DNA from: Draconibacterium orientale | GTDB taxonomy: Bacteria > Bacteroidota > Bacteroidia > Bacteroidales > JAADGE01 | Assembly: GCA_022729995.1 (NCBI GenBank) | Contig: DZBS01000014.1 | Location: forward strand, 1-34,876 | Reading direction: 5' to 3' | Length of the DNA stretch: 34,876 nucleotides | Part shown: positions 31,927 through 34,876 of the stretch, one piece after another | Layout of the letters: each line of letters starts with the position of its first letter | Numbering within the stretch: position 1 is the stretch's first letter | Made by a program: the position numbers and the translations under genes | Notes under the pieces: model-generated | Database searches by the model: none | Seen by the model: the letters and a program-made list of their open reading frames with translations, nothing else | What the model was told of the DNA's origin: nothing

Positions 31927-32752
31927 AACTCATCGGTTTATAATTATTTGAAATATTAAAACTTGACGAAACTTCAGCATCAAAAGTAACTTTTTCATAA
32001 AGTAAATTTAAAATTAAAGTTTTATCTGTTGATTTGAAATTAGCAGAAAGTTTTGTTGGAAATAATTTGTTGTTGAATAATTGAAACTCAATAAAATTGA
32101 TGTTTATAAGACGTTTGCTTGTTTTGAAATTTATTAAATTTGAAATAATTTTATAATCGGATTTTCTAAAAAAAGTTTGTTGAATAATATTTTCATCTTT
32201 ATAAAAAAAGTTATTTTGAAGAATAGGATTTGGAACTGTATCCAACAATTCAAAACTTAGCAAATTTGAATTTTCAACTTCTTTGTATGGATAAACAGTA
32301 AATTCGTCGGTTAAAATAGCTTGAACCAAACTGTAGTTAAGTTTTACATTCATTTTCTTTTCAAAAAAACTATAATCGCCAACAAAATATTCTTGATTTA
32401 TTCTGTCAACAATTTTAACACTGTCGGTTGTAAGAAGAATTCGTGCAAGTTCAATTCCTAAAGCCGGACGAATAGAAATCCAAATAAAACTATCGCGTTT
32501 AATTTTCATCAAACCTTTAATTTCCATAGATTTTTCGCCTTCCAAATATTCAGATGTAAACTTTAAACTTAAAGTTTTATAATCGGAATAATGAGATTGA
32601 ATACTGTCTACAGATTTTAAAACATCGCCCGAAGGTTTTACTTCAACATTAACAACATCGGTTGTATTATTTACAACAACTTTTTTGGAACGACAAGCTG
32701 AAAAACTTGCCAAAACGGCAAAAATTAAAATTATTCGACTTAAAATATTCAT
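31913..32752 (-). CDS. DUF4292 lipoprotein
   Basis: The 279-residue protein has a lipobox FSAC (Cys20) after a 19-residue signal peptide. The mature region has the DUF4292 features: SLKFTSEYLEGEKSMEIKG, KIKRDSFIWISIRPALGIELARILLTTDSVKIVDRINQ and YFVGDYSFFEKKMN, followed by a strand-rich C-terminal part. The fold is predicted to resemble the LolA/LolB lipoprotein carriers, and the pattern 'S.I.W.S...G.E..R...T.DS' is shared with LolB-type proteins. A role in lipoprotein or lipid handling in the periplasm is inferred, not shown. It overlaps the TPR gene stop by one base (TAATG). Confidence 0.8.
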   Translation of the reverse strand: MNILSRIILIFAVLASFSACRSKKVVVNNTTDVVNVEVKPSGDVLKSVDSIQSHYSDYKTLSLKFTSEYLEGEKSMEIKGLMKIKRDSFIWISIRPALGIELARILLTTDSVKIVDRINQEYFVGDYSFFEKKMNVKLNYSLVQAILTDEFTVYPYKEVENSNLLSFELLDTVPNPILQNNFFYKDENIIQQTFFRKSDYKIISNLINFKTSKRLININFIEFQLFNNKLFPTKLSANFKSTDKTLILNLLYEKVTFDAEVSSSFNISNNYKPMSFEKK

Positions 32753-34491
32753 TATTTTGTAATTAAGTATTTGTTATAAAATTCTTGTTTTGAAAGTATA
32801 TTATAATTCAAAATTTGTTTAATTAGAATATCGTTTTCAGAAAAAAGTTCTAAGGAAATATTCCAATATTTTAGAGCATTTTCGTCATCATCAATCATAA
32901 AAAAAATATCACCTAAATGTTCGTTAAAAACAGGATTTCCCAAATCGCTTTTCAAAGCAGTTTCGGAATAATATTGAGCCGATTTATAGTCTTTTAATTT
33001 GAAGAAAATCCAAGCATTTGTATCGAAAAAAGAAGGAATTATCTGATTTGATTTTAAACATTTTTGAGCAAGCGATTTTGCATATTCTAAATTTTCATTA
33101 CGTTTTGCCAAATAAAAAGCATAATTGTTAATTCCAACAAAAAAGTTAGTATTTAAAAGAATCATTTGTTCAAAATTAAAATCGGATAAAGCATTGTCAT
33201 TCAAAGAACGATAAACTTCGGCAATATAATAATGAAAAACAGCTTTTTGATTATTGTTATCTATAATTAATTCGTTTCCGTATTGAAGAATTTCAATTGC
33301 TTTTTCATACTGTTTCAGGCGAAAAAGGGCAAATCCTTTATACTGATAAATATCCGGAATTAAGGGAAAATAATCTGTAAAAAATTCAGAATCGGAATAC
33401 AAAGAATCATAATTTTGATTTTTCATTTCCAACTCAAAAAGACTTAAAACCAAACTGAAATCGTTTCCGCTAATTTTTGCTGCTTTTCGTAGATAAACCT
33501 CAGCTTTAATAAATTCCGAAGAGTTAATATAATATTCCGAAAACAAAGCATTCGGAAGAACACTGTCGGGAAAATTTTCAAAAAAAGTTTTTAAAATAAT
33601 AAAATTTTGTTCTTTTGAAGTTTGTGAATCAATAAAATTTATAACTCTGTTTGCTTTATTCAAATACGGAGCTTCCGAAACCGAAAGTAAATCAATTAAT
33701 CCAGTATAAAATTGACTTTGTTTTCCTGCTAAAACGGTAAAATTCAAATATGAATCCAAAAACTTATAATCTTTTTTATAAGTTTCGTATAACGAAGCGT
33801 AAATTTCGTTAGCTTTTGTAAAATCTTTTAAATCCGAATAATACTCGGCAAGAAACAATTTGAATAAGTAATTATTCGAATCGGATTTGATTAAATTGTT
33901 TATAAAATTTAATCTAAAATCGGGCGAACGATATAAACTGTAGAGCTTAACAAGAGAAACAATTACATTTTCGTCGTAATCGAATTTTGAATTAATTGTT
34001 TCATAAATCTTAATAAATTCTTCGTAGTTTTTTTGTTGAAATCTAATCTCCGAAAGGTTTTTATAATAGATTCTTTCATTAGGATTTTTAGAAATTAACT
34101 CTTCAAACACTTTGGCTGCTTCGTCAAGTTTATTCATTTTAAATAAAATATCCGCTTCTAAAATTTTGTAATAATTATTTGCAGAATTTAATGAAACAGC
34201 AGATTTGGAAAAATTTAACGCAGTATCAAAATCACCGTTTCTAAAATAAATTTGAGCCAAATAATAATTACAAACAGCACTTTTCGGATTATATTCCAAA
34301 GCTTTAAAATACATTGTTTGAGCTTCCTTTTCAAAACCTCCGAAATATAATTTTGTAGCTTCATGAAACGAAAAAACGTAATTCATTTCATTAGTTTCGG
34401 GATTTACTTTTGTTACTTCTTTTTTTGTTTTACAAGAAAAAAAAGTAATTAAAATAAATAGAAATATAATATTTAAGAGAGATTTTGTCAT
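32752..34491 (-). CDS. TPR-repeat lipoprotein
   Basis: From the ATG at 34491 the product is 579 residues with a lipoprotein signal (LFILITFFSC). The frame extends 6 codons further to a TTG, but the ATG start gives the better signal peptide. From about residue 35 to the end it is a chain of helical TPR-like repeats, for example YYLAQIYFRNGDFDTALNF, DILFKMNKLDEAAKVFEELI, KGFALFRLKQYEKAIEIL and NAWIFFKLKDYKSAQYYS. It is probably a periplasmic scaffold anchored in a membrane. In Bacteroidota this gene commonly precedes DUF4292 and the EnvC-like gene, as here. Confidence 0.85.
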   Translation of the reverse strand: MTKSLLNIIFLFILITFFSCKTKKEVTKVNPETNEMNYVFSFHEATKLYFGGFEKEAQTMYFKALEYNPKSAVCNYYLAQIYFRNGDFDTALNFSKSAVSLNSANNYYKILEADILFKMNKLDEAAKVFEELISKNPNERIYYKNLSEIRFQQKNYEEFIKIYETINSKFDYDENVIVSLVKLYSLYRSPDFRLNFINNLIKSDSNNYLFKLFLAEYYSDLKDFTKANEIYASLYETYKKDYKFLDSYLNFTVLAGKQSQFYTGLIDLLSVSEAPYLNKANRVINFIDSQTSKEQNFIILKTFFENFPDSVLPNALFSEYYINSSEFIKAEVYLRKAAKISGNDFSLVLSLFELEMKNQNYDSLYSDSEFFTDYFPLIPDIYQYKGFALFRLKQYEKAIEILQYGNELIIDNNNQKAVFHYYIAEVYRSLNDNALSDFNFEQMILLNTNFFVGINNYAFYLAKRNENLEYAKSLAQKCLKSNQIIPSFFDTNAWIFFKLKDYKSAQYYSETALKSDLGNPVFNEHLGDIFFMIDDDENALKYWNISLELFSENDILIKQILNYNILSKQEFYNKYLITK

Positions 34492-34513
34492 AGTATATTT
34501 AAAATACAAGATA

Positions 34514-34876
34514 TTAAATCTGAGAATAATCGCCGATATTAATTATTTTGGAACTTTCGTTAATTACAGCAAAATTCCCAATCATTGAATTAGTAATATT
34601 TGTATTTTTAATTACAGCATTTTTAAATACAATTGATTCGGAAATTACGGAATTTTCAATAACTGTATCATTTCCAATAGAAACATTCGGACCAATAACA
34701 GAATTCAAAATATTTACATTTTTTCCGATATAACACGGTTCAATAATAACGGAATTTTCAAACACAATATTTTTATCGATAAGATTTCCGGTGTAACTTA
34801 AAATTCTTGAATTTGTGTGAACTGTAGAATCTTTATTTCCGCAATCGAGCCATTCGTTAACAGTTGCAGGAACAAA
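34514..34876 (-). CDS. Sugar-phosphate nucleotidyltransferase, C-terminal part (cut by window edge)
   Basis: Only the last 120 residues are inside the window. The visible part opens with VPATVNEWLDCGN, which closes a nucleotidyltransferase catalytic domain. It continues as a left-handed beta helix of hexapeptide repeats (IIEPCYIGKNVNILNSVIGP, VSIGNDTVIENSVI, VFKNAVIKNTNITNSMIGN), typical of glucose-1-phosphate thymidylyltransferase or mannose-1-phosphate guanylyltransferase-like enzymes with a trimerising tail. The exact sugar and nucleotide cannot be told from this fragment. It is probably the first visible gene of the operon with the TPR lipoprotein, 22 bases away. Confidence 0.8.
   Translation of the reverse strand, partial: FVPATVNEWLDCGNKDSTVHTNSRILSYTGNLIDKNIVFENSVIIEPCYIGKNVNILNSVIGPNVSIGNDTVIENSVISESIVFKNAVIKNTNITNSMIGNFAVINESSKIINIGDYSQI

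Noticed and set aside
34492-34509. TTG start for the TPR lipoprotein
   Set aside because: It adds six residues before a complete lipoprotein signal that already has its own ATG at 34491.
1-34876. CRISPR arrays, tRNA/rRNA genes, IS elements, prophage, toxin-antitoxin pairs, DnaA-box clusters
   Set aside because: I looked for each and saw no regular spacer-repeat array, no cloverleaf with a CCA end, no transposase or integrase motifs, and no group of TTATCCACA-like boxes. The single XRE gene has no toxin partner.

Overview
This is an AT-rich chromosomal segment from a member of the Bacteroidota. Four things point there: several clear promoters of the phylum's type (TTG/TTTG, 17-23 nt, TAnnTTTG); almost no Shine-Dalgarno sequences; protein families largely confined to the phylum (DUF4271, DUF4292, DUF4175, DUF1987/SiaC); and many short lipoprotein signal peptides. 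Nearly all genes are housekeeping. I see no phage, IS element, integrase, CRISPR array, tRNA or rRNA gene, and no recognisable defence system.

Left part (1-7.5 kb): a repeat-rich spacer; a small membrane protein and a DUF2007 protein; an orphan 218-residue protein; a small XRE-type regulator; a lipoprotein with two WHy/LEA-2-like domains; an e(P4)-type acid phosphatase lipoprotein; and a three-gene cassette of ECF sigma factor, one-pass anti-sigma-like protein and outer-membrane barrel with a coiled-coil stalk.

Middle part (7.5-21 kb): a zinc-cysteine-less ThiF/MoeB/HesA protein convergent with a methionine-type aminotransferase; an ArsR regulator with a Cys-rich tail and a perfect palindromic operator candidate; queD-polA; the molybdenum-cofactor run mobA-moaD-moaE; a SiaC-like phosphoprotein; an exported orphan; a CtpA-type S41 protease behind a glutaryl-CoA-dehydrogenase-like gene; then DUF4271-hemD-rnpA.

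Right part (21-34.9 kb), all on the minus strand: a nucleotidyltransferase (cut by the window edge), TPR lipoprotein, DUF4292 lipoprotein, EnvC-like factor, DUF4175 coiled-coil membrane protein, ybeY, mnmG, adenine deaminase and uvrC. The genes from the nucleotidyltransferase to ybeY are tightly packed or overlapping and probably form one operon. It mixes envelope biogenesis with RNA maturation.

The most striking non-coding signal is a cluster of three parS-like palindromes (GTTCCACGTGGAAC or GTTCCACGTGAAAC) in the gaps around adenine deaminase and mnmG. They look like ParB-binding centromere sites and suggest this segment lies in the chromosome's partition region. Other points of interest are the terminator-promoter fusions, the palindromic ArsR operator, the E1-like enzyme stripped of its zinc cysteines, and the sigma/anti-sigma/stalked-barrel cassette.
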